Positions 25,188-34,344 of a stretch of DNA of 64,000 nt are shown here, piece by piece. Origin of the DNA: Mycolicibacterium holsaticum DSM 44478 = JCM 12374. GTDB taxonomy: Bacteria; Actinomycetota; Actinomycetes; Mycobacteriales; Mycobacteriaceae. The stretch is from assembly GCF_019645835.1 (NCBI RefSeq), contig NZ_CP080998.1, positions 4,526,001 to 4,590,000 of the forward strand, read 5' to 3'. Below the pieces are notes generated by a model that saw nothing but the letters and a program-made list of their open reading frames with translations, was not told where the DNA came from and did not search any database. The stretch's first letter is position 1. Each line of letters starts with the position of its first letter. Both the position numbers and the translations under genes were made by a program.

Positions 25188-26186
25188 CTATCCAGCAGCG
25201 CAATTACCCCGGCGAGCGGCGAATTGATCATAGATCCACTGGTATGTACGCTCTAGACCGTCGACAAGCCGAGTCGATGGCTCCCAGCCATAAATCTGTT
25301 GAATCATCGTATTATCACTATTGCGGCCACGAACCCCAAGCGGTGCGTCTAGTTTATAATTTCGTCGTACAGCTACCCCAGCGATTTTCTCAATTATATC
25401 GACCAACTGATTAATGCTGACGAGCTCGGAGCTGCCCAAGTTGACGGGTTCTGGACTGCCACCCTTTGCAATTCGCATCGTACCCTCAACGCAGTCATCG
25501 ATATACATGAAGCTGCGAGTCTGCTCGCCATCCCCCCATATTTCTATTTCGTGGCGTCCATTGAGCACGGCTTCAGCAACTTTGCGACACAACGCTGCTG
25601 GCGCTTTTTCCCGGCCTCCCTCAAAACTGCCGATTGGACCGTACACATTGTGGTAACGGGCCACCCTCGTTTCTAGGCCGAAGTCCTCTCGGAAGTGCCT
25701 ACACATTCGCTCAGTGAACAACTTTTCCCATCCATAGCCATCCTCAGCCATGGCGGGGTAGGCATCGCTTTCCTTCAAAGCCGTCACATTGGCGTCGACC
25801 TGTTTGTCCGCTGCGTACACACAAGCCGAACTTGAATAGAAATACCGGTTCACGCCTGCATCCCGGGCCGCCATGAGCATATGAGTACTCGTCAGAACCG
25901 ACAGCATGCAGTCGGCTTTATGGGTTTCAATGAAGCCCATGCCGCCCATGTCGGCTGCCAGCATGTAGACAGTTTCTATACCTTCTACAGCCTGCGTGCA
26001 ATCTTCAATTTTCGAGAGGTCGAGTCGTCGCGCTTCCATACCCGACGGAATCTGGTACCAATCGCTGAGCGGTTTGATGTCCACTCCGCGCACTACTGCG
26101 CCCTGCTCGGCCAGCGCCCCTGCCAGATGGCCTCCGATGAAGCCACCAGCCCCGGCTACCAGTACCGATTCACCATTAATGCTCAT
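25188..26186 (-). CDS. GDP-mannose 3,5-epimerase-like SDR protein
   Basis: A 332-residue extended SDR enzyme. After the NAD loop GAGGFIGGH it shows AADMGGMGFIETH, SSSACVYAADK, YGWEK (Tyr/Lys pair), HNVYGPIGSFEGGREKAPAA, WGDGEQTRSFMYIDDCVEG and GVRGRNSDNTMI. These are, in the same order, the blocks of plant-type GDP-mannose 3,5-epimerase, including the Cys of SSAC and the Lys of REKAP that act in epimerisation. The expected product is GDP-L-galactose (or GDP-L-gulose). It overlaps the upstream glycosyltransferase gene by four bases, so both are coupled. Close SDR enzymes with other substrates cannot be ruled out. Confidence 0.8.
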   Translation of the reverse strand: MSINGESVLVAGAGGFIGGHLAGALAEQGAVVRGVDIKPLSDWYQIPSGMEARRLDLSKIEDCTQAVEGIETVYMLAADMGGMGFIETHKADCMLSVLTSTHMLMAARDAGVNRYFYSSSACVYAADKQVDANVTALKESDAYPAMAEDGYGWEKLFTERMCRHFREDFGLETRVARYHNVYGPIGSFEGGREKAPAALCRKVAEAVLNGRHEIEIWGDGEQTRSFMYIDDCVEGTMRIAKGGSPEPVNLGSSELVSINQLVDIIEKIAGVAVRRNYKLDAPLGVRGRNSDNTMIQQIYGWEPSTRLVDGLERTYQWIYDQFAARRGNCAAG

Positions 26187-27466
26187 TTTTTGTCCTGTCC
26201 ACTCATACTTTCAGTTAAATTTCTTTTGCTAGTTATTTCAGCGGTGAGATCAGGCTCGTCATCACATTCAAGCAAGTCACCCTGGCCGAACGCAAAGCGT
26301 ATAACCTTTTCAAAGTTGTCCCCGATAGTGCGGATATCGAAGGTGCGTTCAGCGTATTGGCGTCCGCTTGCTGCCATCTGCTCTCGAAGTTCGGGATCAG
26401 AAAGTAGGCGGAACATCGCACTGGTGGCGCCCGCGGCTTCCTCTGGTACCACGACGATTCCCGCCTCGGCGTCCCTTAACATGTGTGCCGCAGCATTCTC
26501 CAAGGGTAGAAGCGCGAGGACTGGCCGCCGGGCACAGAGATAGTTGAGGATCTTCGACGGGACCGAAAACCTACTCGCATCAGCCTCCAACAGCACGAGG
26601 AGAACATCAGCGCTGCCGAGCATGTCTGGCAGCTGTTCGTAGGGTTGATAATCCATGAGGATAAGATTGTCGATATCGCGACAGTTTTCTTCTAACCATG
26701 CTCTGCCCTTACCTTCAGAGACGACAACGAAACGACAGTCGGATGGCGCGTTCCGCGCAAGTTTGGCGATGAGAGAGGGATCGTGCTTAAGCCCAAGAGT
26801 CCCTGCATACATCACCACGGTAACGTCGTTCAGCCCATGGAAAGTCGACCACTCATTTATCCGCGGTCTGCTAGGCACCTCGTCTAAGGCACCCCAATTC
26901 GGAATGACACGAACTTTCTCGCAGCCGATACCCCAGGTACGGAGACGGTCGACGAATGCATCGGTGATAGGCACGATCGCAGCGGCGCCCCGCGCGATCG
27001 TATATTCGACACGATCTACCAGCCAAGCAATCGTTCCCCCGATCATTTTGAATCTTCGGCGAGCAGCTGTTCCCACGGCCTCGCTGTACACATCCTGCCA
27101 CCAGAAGATGTAGCGAATTCGACGGATTCGCAAAGCAATCACGACTATCAATAAAGGTAGAACCGGAACATTTGCGAATATCGCGACGTCTGGCCGTGAT
27201 GTCAGAACTGCGCGCGTCGACAACCACCCATATTTCAATTCTTGGAAGACTCGGCGTACCGGTGAATACCGAGCGAACTCGCCCCTTAGAGATATTGCTT
27301 TAATTGAAAATGAGACGGGATCGTCCTGACGGCGACTCGTCGCACCCCGTCCGGTCGCAATCGACTGGCAATATTGATGCTCCACGGTATGGCCCCGCCG
27401 GGCCAGCTCGCGACTGAGCTGGAGTTGACCAGGGTGACCGACAAAGTCGTGGACAACGATTTTCAC
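26183..27466 (-). CDS. WbuB-like GT4 glycosyltransferase
   Basis: A 427-residue GT-B transferase. It begins KIVVHDFVGHPGQLQLSRELARRGHTVEH, contains IFWWQDVYSEAVG, VRVIPNWGALDEV and VVMYAGTLGLKHDPSL, and ends with FSVPSKILNYLCARRPVLAL, the block that replaces E-x7-E in the WbuB-type branch. These marks fit deoxy-amino-sugar or related transferases of O-antigen/capsule loci; the sugar is not determined. A hydrophobic stretch at about 105-120 may attach it to the membrane. The stop overlaps the start of the GDP-mannose epimerase gene. The C-terminal ~30 residues are charged and variable. Confidence 0.84.
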   Translation of the reverse strand: MKIVVHDFVGHPGQLQLSRELARRGHTVEHQYCQSIATGRGATSRRQDDPVSFSIKAISLRGEFARYSPVRRVFQELKYGWLSTRAVLTSRPDVAIFANVPVLPLLIVVIALRIRRIRYIFWWQDVYSEAVGTAARRRFKMIGGTIAWLVDRVEYTIARGAAAIVPITDAFVDRLRTWGIGCEKVRVIPNWGALDEVPSRPRINEWSTFHGLNDVTVVMYAGTLGLKHDPSLIAKLARNAPSDCRFVVVSEGKGRAWLEENCRDIDNLILMDYQPYEQLPDMLGSADVLLVLLEADASRFSVPSKILNYLCARRPVLALLPLENAAAHMLRDAEAGIVVVPEEAAGATSAMFRLLSDPELREQMAASGRQYAERTFDIRTIGDNFEKVIRFAFGQGDLLECDDEPDLTAEITSKRNLTESMSGQDKK

Positions 27467-27664
27467 TTCGTTTACCGATCTCTTGAAAGTTCTTCCTACC
27501 GTTTTAAAGCGCGCCGTAGCGTTGAGGTTGGTGTGCTAGACCGCGATAGCCTATTCTTCGGATTTGCACGACACGTCGGGGCACATTTTCTATATTGAAG
27601 AAGCGCCGCTCGGCCAGGTGATCAAGGTCGCATGCGGGTAGGTCTGCGGAGCGCAATAGATGGC

Positions 27665-27934
27665 TTAGCATAGGACACGGTGGCCCAATGGGTGCACACC
27701 AACCGTATTGTGGCTGACGTGCCCCGCAATGCTCGTCGCTGTCGCGGCGATGTAGCAATCTAAATCGCCAAGAACAGTGAGTTGGAAAATCTGGGACTCT
27801 TCTATGCCGACTGACAAGGTGTCGCCCATCGACATCGATCGTGGTTTCAACAGGATCCGTTCAACGGCGGATATGATTCTCGATGCCCCTGACTGCCAGA
27901 GCCGCCGGCGAGCATCGGCTCGCCCAGAATTCAT
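27665..27934 (-). CDS. Possible short or degraded gene (89 residues)
   Basis: Open frame beginning MNSGRADARRRLW. Two things favour it: the upstream GGGGGTAAGTATG is nearly the same as the AGGGGGAAGTATG in front of the UXS-UGD gene, and the promoter module at 28.06 kb points to it with a spacing (about 115 bases) similar to that gene's. Against it, the product shows no family signature and the frame ends after 89 codons with no continuation in other frames that I could recognise. It could be the 5' remnant of a gene lost from the island. Confidence 0.3.
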   Translation of the reverse strand: MNSGRADARRRLWQSGASRIISAVERILLKPRSMSMGDTLSVGIEESQIFQLTVLGDLDCYIAATATSIAGHVSHNTVGVHPLGHRVLC

Positions 27935-28056
27935 ACTTACCCCCAAAAGCCGTCTCTCGACGGCGGTGTCGCTGAGAACTCCGACCCCTTAGGCCCTAGT
28001 TTGCGGGCCGCGCTGCAGCTACAGCGGCCCAGTCGGTGTTCTCACTCGATCAGAAT

Positions 28057-28097
28057 ATATTAACCGAGTGTCGGCGGTGAATCAGGGATTCTCCTAT
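28057..28097 (-). promoter_or_regulatory. Leftward promoter module A with AGGG/CCCT operator-like site
   Basis: Read on the minus strand: ATAGGAGAATCCCTGAT (28097-28081), CTGATT as -35 (28085-28080), a 17-base spacer and TAATAT as -10 (28062-28057). The same order, spacing and much of the sequence recur at 33691-33732. The operator-like core overlaps the -35 box, a usual place for repression. Promoter function is inferred. Confidence 0.5.
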
Positions 28098-28291
28098 GCT
28101 TTCCGGCCTACCGAACGACCTGGAGTACGGTCGACGACGCGACGCTTCGCAAGTCACTAGCAAATCGGCTCGATAATTGCCGGAGGCGGCTCCGGTCGCT
28201 TCGCCAACCACCGAGCGGGTTCAGGTCAACCATCGCACAATCTGCGTCGCGGGTGGCCAGTCCCGCCATTGAAGCTGAGATTAGCGTGCCG

Positions 28292-29269
28292 TCAAGTGGG
28301 CAGTCCATCGCCGCATTTGTTTCGCCAATCAGCAAATGCGTCTGAGAGGGAGTACTGCAGCCGAAATCCGAGATCGGCCAGACGGTCAGAGCTGATATTG
28401 GTATCGAGGTGCAACTTCTGCATGCGCCTCGGATGAGCACCAAACCGTCTTCCTGTCGGATCGATCAGTCCAAACGGCATTGCGGCCGCCATAGCAGCAC
28501 GGTAAGGAATCGTAGGCGGTCGTCGGTTCCAGCCCCACGTATGGTTGATGGCATCGACAATGTCGCGGATCGTCGTCGGTTCCGGATAGACCGCGTGATA
28601 TGTGTCGTGAGGCCCGTCGTCATCAATCAACCGGACCAGCAGCCTTACCAAATCGCTGATGTAGATGCAGCCCTTCACGGTATCCTCGCGGCCAATGAAC
28701 GCGAAACGGCGCCGATGTAGAGCATGGATCAATCGCCTCATGTTGCCTTGATCCCCCGGCCCGAAGACTACGCCAGGACGAACAATGCGCAAGCGGCGGC
28801 CGGGCTTAGCGGTTTGCCAAGCTCGCAGTATCTCTTCGGCCTGCAATTTGCTGCAGCCGTACGCTGTATCCGGATCGCAGAAATCGCTCTCTGAACGGCG
28901 CCAGGGGCCAGCCGCAAAAGTCATCATTGTGCTGGTAAAGATGATGTTCTGCACTCCCCTCCGGTCGGCGGCCTGGCAAAGCCGGCGAGTCGCCTCAGCG
29001 TTGTTTGCGTAGTACTCCCGCCAGGGATAACCGGGCTCCCTGCACACAGCGGCAAGGTGAATGACTGTGGACGGACACTCTCGGATAGGGAGGTCTTCCT
29101 CTGTAAGGGCCGCCAAGTCACAGCACATCATCTGATCAACCGCAGTAGGCTCCGAAACACGATCAACGCCGACGACAGAGCGCCCCATCTCTCTAAGCGA
29201 TGCTGTTAGAGAGCTCCCTATGAAACCTGCGCTACCGGTGACCATAACTGCTTCATCATTAATGGTCAT
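28292..29269 (-). CDS. NAD-dependent epimerase/dehydratase (extended SDR)
   Basis: A 325-residue SDR protein. It has the NAD loop GSAGFIGSS, VIHLAAVCREPGYPW, the catalytic Ser/Thr region FTSTMMTFAAG, the YGCSKLQAEE Tyr/Lys pair, RIVRPGVVFGPGDQGNM and YISDLVRLLVRL. This is the layout of nucleotide-sugar epimerases/reductases; the substrate is unknown. The ATG at 29269 gives the normal N-terminus MTINDEAVMVTGSAG, which closely resembles the first residues of the GDP-mannose epimerase of the same island, so the two genes may share ancestry or were assembled together. It stands alone, with gaps of about 400 bases on its right and 825 on its left. Confidence 0.8.
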   Translation of the reverse strand: MTINDEAVMVTGSAGFIGSSLTASLREMGRSVVGVDRVSEPTAVDQMMCCDLAALTEEDLPIRECPSTVIHLAAVCREPGYPWREYYANNAEATRRLCQAADRRGVQNIIFTSTMMTFAAGPWRRSESDFCDPDTAYGCSKLQAEEILRAWQTAKPGRRLRIVRPGVVFGPGDQGNMRRLIHALHRRRFAFIGREDTVKGCIYISDLVRLLVRLIDDDGPHDTYHAVYPEPTTIRDIVDAINHTWGWNRRPPTIPYRAAMAAAMPFGLIDPTGRRFGAHPRRMQKLHLDTNISSDRLADLGFRLQYSLSDAFADWRNKCGDGLPT

Positions 29270-29680
29270 CGCGGTGCTAATCCTGATAGGTGGGACGCAT
29301 CTTCTATCTGGATTAATCGGCGCTCAGAAGTTGACTCCGCAACCCAACGCGTGATCGGACGGGTCGCCTCACAGCGTTCTGAAAAAGAAAAAATCCGCAT
29401 TTCGTCGTTCAAAGCACATCCCGCCTAGAAAGGGTCGAGGAGGACCGCTGAACTCTCCCATCCTGGGTGTACTTTATGCCCACGATCGATCGGCAATAAA
29501 ACGCGGTTCGTATAGGCAACGCGCACGAGTGGCCGTTGCGCTGCTCGTCATTGAACGAGGAGCATGCCGAGATGGCCCTAAACGACAAGTATTTCCCGGT
29601 AAAACCAAGTTGGTACGGAATATCGTGTTCCACCTGCTTCTATGGCCGGACATGGCGGTCTAAGTGTCTATTAGCCGATC
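29270..29680. other. Gap between the sugar-transferase gene and the SDR gene
   Basis: About 410 bases downstream of the WbaP-type gene. A 57-codon frame starting at 29557 (MALNDKYFPVKPSWYG..., plus strand) has a GAGGAG nearby but no recognisable family and crosses into the 3' end of the opposing gene; I do not call it. An A-rich patch (AAAAAGAAAAAA, about 29381) is unusual for this genome. No terminator hairpin is obvious. Confidence 0.4.
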
Positions 29681-31150
29681 TCAGTAGGCACCATTGCGTC
29701 CAAATACCACTCTTGGTGTCTGCCAGATAATACGGAGATCCCACATCAGCGACCACGACCGGACGTAGGCCGAGTCGAGGTGCTGAAGATCTGCGTACGT
29801 GAGATCACTTCGGCCACAGACCTGCCAGAGTCCCGTGATCCCCGGCTTGACGTCGAGGCGCGCAAGCGCGGCACCGTCGATACGGTCTGCTTCTTCCATG
29901 GGCAAAGGTCGAGGTCCCACTAAAGACATCTCTCCTCGGACCACGTTAATAAGTTGAGGCAGTTCGTCGAGGCTCGTCTTACGTATGAAAGCCCCGACGC
30001 GGGTGACGCGCGGATCTTCTGCCATCTTGAACAATGGTCCGTCCACTTCGTTTTGCTGCGCGACCGTGCCACGCCGCTGCCATGCATCCGCGGTCATCGA
30101 ACGAAACTTAAAGATCCGAAACGGCTTGCCCGCCTGACCACCACGCTCTTGGCGGAAAAACACGGGTCCCGGACTGTCCAGCTTGATCGCCATCGCAACC
30201 ATGAGCAGTATCGGCGATACAACCATGAGCGAAAGTGACGCAAGCGTTACATCCATGAAGCGCTTTATGATTCGCTCGCTTGCTGCTAGCGACACAATCG
30301 GCAAGTGCATCAGCGTCAGACCGTGAAGTTCTTCAGCCTCGCTGCGCCAGTTGTGCAACTCAAAGTATCGGGGTATCTCCGAGACCGGCACTTGACCTTG
30401 AAGCTGTCTAAGCGCCTCCAACACAATGGCATCGCTGGTGTTTGGAAATGCGATGATGACTCGATCGATGTTGTAAGTCGCGCACACAATCGGTAAATCA
30501 GCAAGTCCTCCGAGAACATTCGCGCCTCGTGCCACATTATCGTCAACGTGTCCGACAACTAAGGTGTCGGGACATCTTCGGAGCCGTGAGGTCAGTCGAT
30601 CACTGATCGGGCCGGTCCCAACCACCAATATCCGAGTCACAGTGGGATCGAACATGCGTACCACTACTCGCCGACCAAGTGGAACCAATGCCACAGATGG
30701 CAACGTCATTGCGACCGCTGATGTCAACGTCATTCGGCCGCTCTCGAGAAAAACTGCACCAGCAGCGAGGGTGAGTAAAGCGGCGGTCGGCACGCAACGT
30801 GCGATCACCATGGGCCGCCACCATCCACTGGGGCGCAACCGAGAAGCCGGCCGCCGGTACAACCCGTGTACATGCAACGCGATGGCCATTGCGACCACGG
30901 CGAGAGCGATTTCTCGAAGACCTAAGTCCCCGGCGCGCATAGGGCTCAACTGACTGAGCGCAACACCACCGAGCACGGCGGAGGCCGTGAGAGTGCCCAA
31001 ATCGGAAGCTTGCAGAAGATACCGATGCCGGCGACCGAATTTAGGCGCCTCAAGACGTGATGTGAAGTCCTTCTCGACCCGCTGCGGTACAGGCACAGTG
31101 AACTGCCCCGCCAGCCCACCCGCCCTCGGAGGTGTCACTTCGATAGTCAT
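29681..31150 (-). CDS. WbaP-type polyprenyl-phosphate sugar-1-phosphate transferase
   Basis: A 489-residue initiating transferase. The N-terminal part has several membrane helices (about 50-140), then a CoA-binding-like domain (RILVVGTGPISDRLTSRL), and the C-terminal bacterial sugar-transferase domain from about 290: KRFMDVTLASLSLMVVSP, DSPGPVFFRQERGG, FRIFKFRSM, DELPQLINVVRGEMSLVGPRP and GITGLWQV. This is the full-length exopolysaccharide type that loads the first sugar phosphate (glucose or galactose) onto undecaprenyl/decaprenyl phosphate. I use the ATG at 31150 with GGGGGAGAGA directly upstream; an in-frame start at 31294 would overlap the preceding gene. It follows the UXS-UGD gene by 25 bases, so they form an operon. 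Confidence 0.92.
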   Translation of the reverse strand: MTIEVTPPRAGGLAGQFTVPVPQRVEKDFTSRLEAPKFGRRHRYLLQASDLGTLTASAVLGGVALSQLSPMRAGDLGLREIALAVVAMAIALHVHGLYRRPASRLRPSGWWRPMVIARCVPTAALLTLAAGAVFLESGRMTLTSAVAMTLPSVALVPLGRRVVVRMFDPTVTRILVVGTGPISDRLTSRLRRCPDTLVVGHVDDNVARGANVLGGLADLPIVCATYNIDRVIIAFPNTSDAIVLEALRQLQGQVPVSEIPRYFELHNWRSEAEELHGLTLMHLPIVSLAASERIIKRFMDVTLASLSLMVVSPILLMVAMAIKLDSPGPVFFRQERGGQAGKPFRIFKFRSMTADAWQRRGTVAQQNEVDGPLFKMAEDPRVTRVGAFIRKTSLDELPQLINVVRGEMSLVGPRPLPMEEADRIDGAALARLDVKPGITGLWQVCGRSDLTYADLQHLDSAYVRSWSLMWDLRIIWQTPRVVFGRNGAY

Positions 31151-31175
31151 TCTCTCCCCCAGTGCATAAACGCAG

Positions 31176-33503
31176 TTACCAGCCGAAGCCGACCAGTCGT
31201 AGCCCTGATCCAACAAAGTCCGTTTCGGGCAAACAGTTTCGACCATCCAGAACGAGATCACCGCGCATGACACGACGCAGGCCAGCAGGATCAATCTGTC
31301 GGAACTCTGGCCACTCCGTTACGACGACCACCGCGTCGGCCCGGTCGGCCGCATCGTATACATCGGGTGTAAGGCGCACGCCGGCGTACTCATCAGGTAA
31401 CGCCTTAACGACTGGATCGTAGGCTGAGACCGTCGCACCGACCGTCAATAGCCGTCGAGCGATATCTAAGGCTGGTGCGTCGCGCAGATCGTCCGTTCCT
31501 GGCTTGAATGTCAGTCCAAGCAGCGCGATTCTGCGGCCCTTGAGAATATGCAACTCTCGCTGAAGCTTGCGTATCGCGCTCGCGCGCTGCAATTTGTTGA
31601 TCTCTACCGTCGACTGCAGCATCGAAGAGGTGTATCCATACTCTTGCCCCGTAGAGATCAAGGCTGCGACATCCTTACCGAAGCAGGAGCCCCCCCACCC
31701 TACGCCAGGGTTGAGGAACGCATTACCAACACGGTGGTCGGCTCCTATAGCGGGAAGAACTTCGCGGACGTCTGCCCCAAATAGCTCACACAGCTGCGCC
31801 ATCTCGTTAGCAAAACTGATTTTCGTGGCCAGAAACGCGTTCGCTGCGTACTTGATCATCTCCGCCGAGGCAAGTTCGGTTGTGATCAAGGACGGTTTGA
31901 TACTGCGACGCCCGCCGTCGAATGATTGGTCGAGCACCGGCTGATACAGATCAGCTACGCGGCTGACATCTGGGGCGGCACCTCCCAACACGATACGATC
32001 CGGGTAAAGGAAGTCGTCGATGGCGCAGCCCTCGCGAAGAAATTCAGGGTTCGATACGACATGGAAGGACAGCTGTCGGTTTCCCTCTAGTGCGTCCTCG
32101 AGGATGGTACGAGTCCAGTTACCCGAGCCAACCGGCACGGTCGATTTGTTAACGATGACCGCATCCGCCCGAAGGTACGGAGCCAAGGATTGGATCGCAC
32201 TCTCCAACTGGGTCAAGTCCGGCGATCCGTCGGAGCCTGGTGGGGTGCCCACACAGAGGAACACAAACTCCGCGCCTGACAACGCTTCGGCGTGGCTATC
32301 GGTGAACCGGAGCCGGCCAGTCGACAACGTTGTCATCAGTAATTCCGGGAGCCCTGGCTCGTGAAAAGGCGTTTGGCCATTATTCAGTTGGCCAGCACGG
32401 GCTGAGTTTGTGTCAAGACCGCAAACAGTGTGACCTATAGATGCCAAGCAGGTCGACGTGACAGCGCCAACGTAACCTGTGCCGATCACTGCGACCTTGC
32501 GGGCTCGAAGGTCTTGCCTCACATGGGCTTTCAGCGGCGAACACGACGAGCCAGCCAGCGCCGGATGCGCGGCAAGATTTCGGAACCACTCGATAGTCTC
32601 CAGCAGACCCTCGCGCACGTCACGTTTCGGCTCCCATTGCAGCTTTGTCCGTGCAAGCGTGATGTCAGGTTTGCGCTGCGATGGATCGTCCTGCGGTCGG
32701 TCAACAAACTCCAACGGAGCCTTCGATCCGGTCAGTTCACGGATGAGTTCGGCTAGCTCCAAAATCGTCATCTCATGCGGATTACCGATATTCACAGGGC
32801 CTGCCAGATCGGAGAACAGTAGCCGTAACGCTCCTTCGACCAGGTCATCGACGTGGCACACCGATCGCGTCTGGCCGCCATCGCCATGGACAGTTAGAGG
32901 CAACTCAGATAGCGCCTGGCTAATGAAGTTTGGAATCGCGCGACCGTCATTGGGACGCATCCGCGGACCATAGGTATTGAAGATCCGCATAATCGCGGTA
33001 TCAACACCATGCTTCGTGCGGTATGAGGTTGTCAGCGCCTCAGCAAAACGCTTCGCCTCGTCGTAGCAGGAGCGGGGCCCGACCGGATTCACATTGCCCC
33101 AGTAGCTCTCGGGCTGCGGGTGAACAAGGGGGTCGCCGTACGTTTCCGATGTTGACGCCAACAGGTATCTGGCGCCTTTTTCCTTCGCGAGACCGAGTGT
33201 GTGCAGCGTCCCGAGCGATCCCGCTTTCAAGGTCTCAACTGGGAACTCGGCGTAGTCAGCCGGTGACGCCGGGGACGCGAAGTGGAGCACATAGTCAACG
33301 GGCCCAGGAATCGAAATGAAATCGCTAACATCGACTTTCATCAATCGGAAGCCGTCGTGGCCTTGCAAGTGGGCCACATTTTCGCTTGTCCCTGTCACAA
33401 AGTTGTCGAGGCATACGACATCGATGTCGCACGCCAACAGACGTTCCGCAAGGTGGGAGCCGACGAACCCGGCACCCCCAGTTAACACTGCCCGTCGCCG
33501 CAT
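31176..33503 (-). CDS. Fused UDP-xylose synthase / UDP-glucose 6-dehydrogenase
   Basis: One uninterrupted 775-residue frame with two complete enzymes. Residues ~1-312 are a UDP-glucuronate decarboxylase (UXS): NAD loop GGAGFVGSH (9-17), [38 protein letters not shown] with Tyr147/Lys151, and [15 protein letters not shown] ~23-residue linker leads to a UDP-glucose 6-dehydrogenase from ~336: [47 protein letters not shown], the catalytic Cys in [10 protein letters not shown] and [15 protein letters not shown]. Together they would convert UDP-glucose to UDP-glucuronate and then UDP-xylose. The ATG at 33503 has AGGGGGAAGT immediately upstream. The gene leads an operon with the WbaP-type transferase and is preceded by promoter module B. 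Confidence 0.92.
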   Translation of the reverse strand: MRRRAVLTGGAGFVGSHLAERLLACDIDVVCLDNFVTGTSENVAHLQGHDGFRLMKVDVSDFISIPGPVDYVLHFASPASPADYAEFPVETLKAGSLGTLHTLGLAKEKGARYLLASTSETYGDPLVHPQPESYWGNVNPVGPRSCYDEAKRFAEALTTSYRTKHGVDTAIMRIFNTYGPRMRPNDGRAIPNFISQALSELPLTVHGDGGQTRSVCHVDDLVEGALRLLFSDLAGPVNIGNPHEMTILELAELIRELTGSKAPLEFVDRPQDDPSQRKPDITLARTKLQWEPKRDVREGLLETIEWFRNLAAHPALAGSSCSPLKAHVRQDLRARKVAVIGTGYVGAVTSTCLASIGHTVCGLDTNSARAGQLNNGQTPFHEPGLPELLMTTLSTGRLRFTDSHAEALSGAEFVFLCVGTPPGSDGSPDLTQLESAIQSLAPYLRADAVIVNKSTVPVGSGNWTRTILEDALEGNRQLSFHVVSNPEFLREGCAIDDFLYPDRIVLGGAAPDVSRVADLYQPVLDQSFDGGRRSIKPSLITTELASAEMIKYAANAFLATKISFANEMAQLCELFGADVREVLPAIGADHRVGNAFLNPGVGWGGSCFGKDVAALISTGQEYGYTSSMLQSTVEINKLQRASAIRKLQRELHILKGRRIALLGLTFKPGTDDLRDAPALDIARRLLTVGATVSAYDPVVKALPDEYAGVRLTPDVYDAADRADAVVVVTEWPEFRQIDPAGLRRVMRGDLVLDGRNCLPETDFVGSGLRLVGFGW

Positions 33504-34344
33504 ACTTCCCCCTAAATCCGCCCTCAGGCCACTCGCCGCTTCCGCGCAATCGGGATACACAAGCGTCCCGCGTACCGAGGTAGCCGAGCCGTAGCGGCGT
33601 CGTCGCTGAAAAACTCCCTATCCCGACGTCGACTCGTGCCCCCGCAGCGCGGTTACGCGCGCCTACCGTCGTCCCCTACCAACAAGCAGCATATTAACTG
33701 AACGCGCCGCTAGGTATCAGGGGTTTCCCTATCTTTTGCCGCCACCCCCTCGAACTGACGCGGACGTCACCGAAAATTCAGCAGCTAACAAGCCGCCCGA
33801 ATTCTCGAGCAAAACGACCGAACCAGCGGTCGATCGGTTCCTGCGCCCGCCACCATGCGGATGCCTGAGAAAACTGATGTTAGCTGCCGCTGGGGAGACA
33901 TCCGGGGTTTACCAGAAAGTTAATATCAAGGTTTTGTGCCATACCGGGCTGCGGAACCACCGTGGATGACATTGCCCAGTGGCGGTGACGCCGTTTGCCG
34001 CACCAATGGAAGTATGCCGTTCAGATGCTGTGGCTAGCCTGACCTCTGCTGCCGTCACAGCGCAGTGTGGCACCCCTACGCACGCGATGTGCGCATTAAG
34101 AGTAAGTGTGTGCTCGGTGACCCGATTCGCTTGCTCGACGAAGACCAGCGGCCGTGCCTACCGGAATCGGACCCTCGGGACGGACAACCGCTCCGGCCGT
34201 CGAGTTAACATTGCGGTCACTCGTGGCGTACGCAATTTTACGGCCGATGCAATCGATCGCTTAGCACGAAGGAACGTTGATGTCGACCCTTGCATTGTTC
34301 AATGCCCGCGTAGAGGAGACAACGCGCTGAGATAAGGAGAAGCC
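33504..34344. other. Divergent intergenic region, UXS-UGD operon / phosphatase
   Basis: About 840 bases. It holds promoter module B on the minus strand, and on the plus strand an AGTTAATAT block (33918-33926) that repeats the -10 end of module B and may serve rightward transcription, with GGGGTTTACC just before it. Open frames at 33736-33969 and 33979-34335 (plus) lack family resemblance and good ribosome sites. No gene called. Confidence 0.45.
33691..33732 (-). promoter_or_regulatory. Leftward promoter module B with AGGG/CCCT operator-like site
   Basis: Minus-strand reading: ATAGGGAAACCCCTGAT (33732-33716), CTGATA as -35 (33720-33715), 18-base spacer and TAATAT as -10 (33696-33691). It lies about 190 bases ahead of the UXS-UGD start and matches module A at 28.06 kb. 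AGGG-AAAC-CCCT is a short dyad overlapping the -35 box. Confidence 0.55.

Larger units (their letters stand above)
27467..28291. other. Long segment without a recognisable gene
   Basis: About 825 bases between two minus-strand genes. It contains a leftward promoter module at 28.06 kb (separate entry) and one short open frame with a good ribosome site (27665-27934). From 27665 down to 27467 all minus frames are broken and I see no known family. The stretch may be a decayed gene or a long 5' leader for the glycosyltransferase gene at 27466. Confidence 0.45.

Noticed and set aside
29536..29730. A 64-codon Cys-rich frame on the plus strand
   Set aside because: Although a GAGGAG lies nearby, the frame runs into the 3' end of the opposite sugar-transferase gene and matches nothing I know; too weak to call.
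33979..34335. A 118-codon frame ahead of the phosphatase gene
   Set aside because: Composition looks random, no ribosome site; it ends in the leader of the phosphatase gene.
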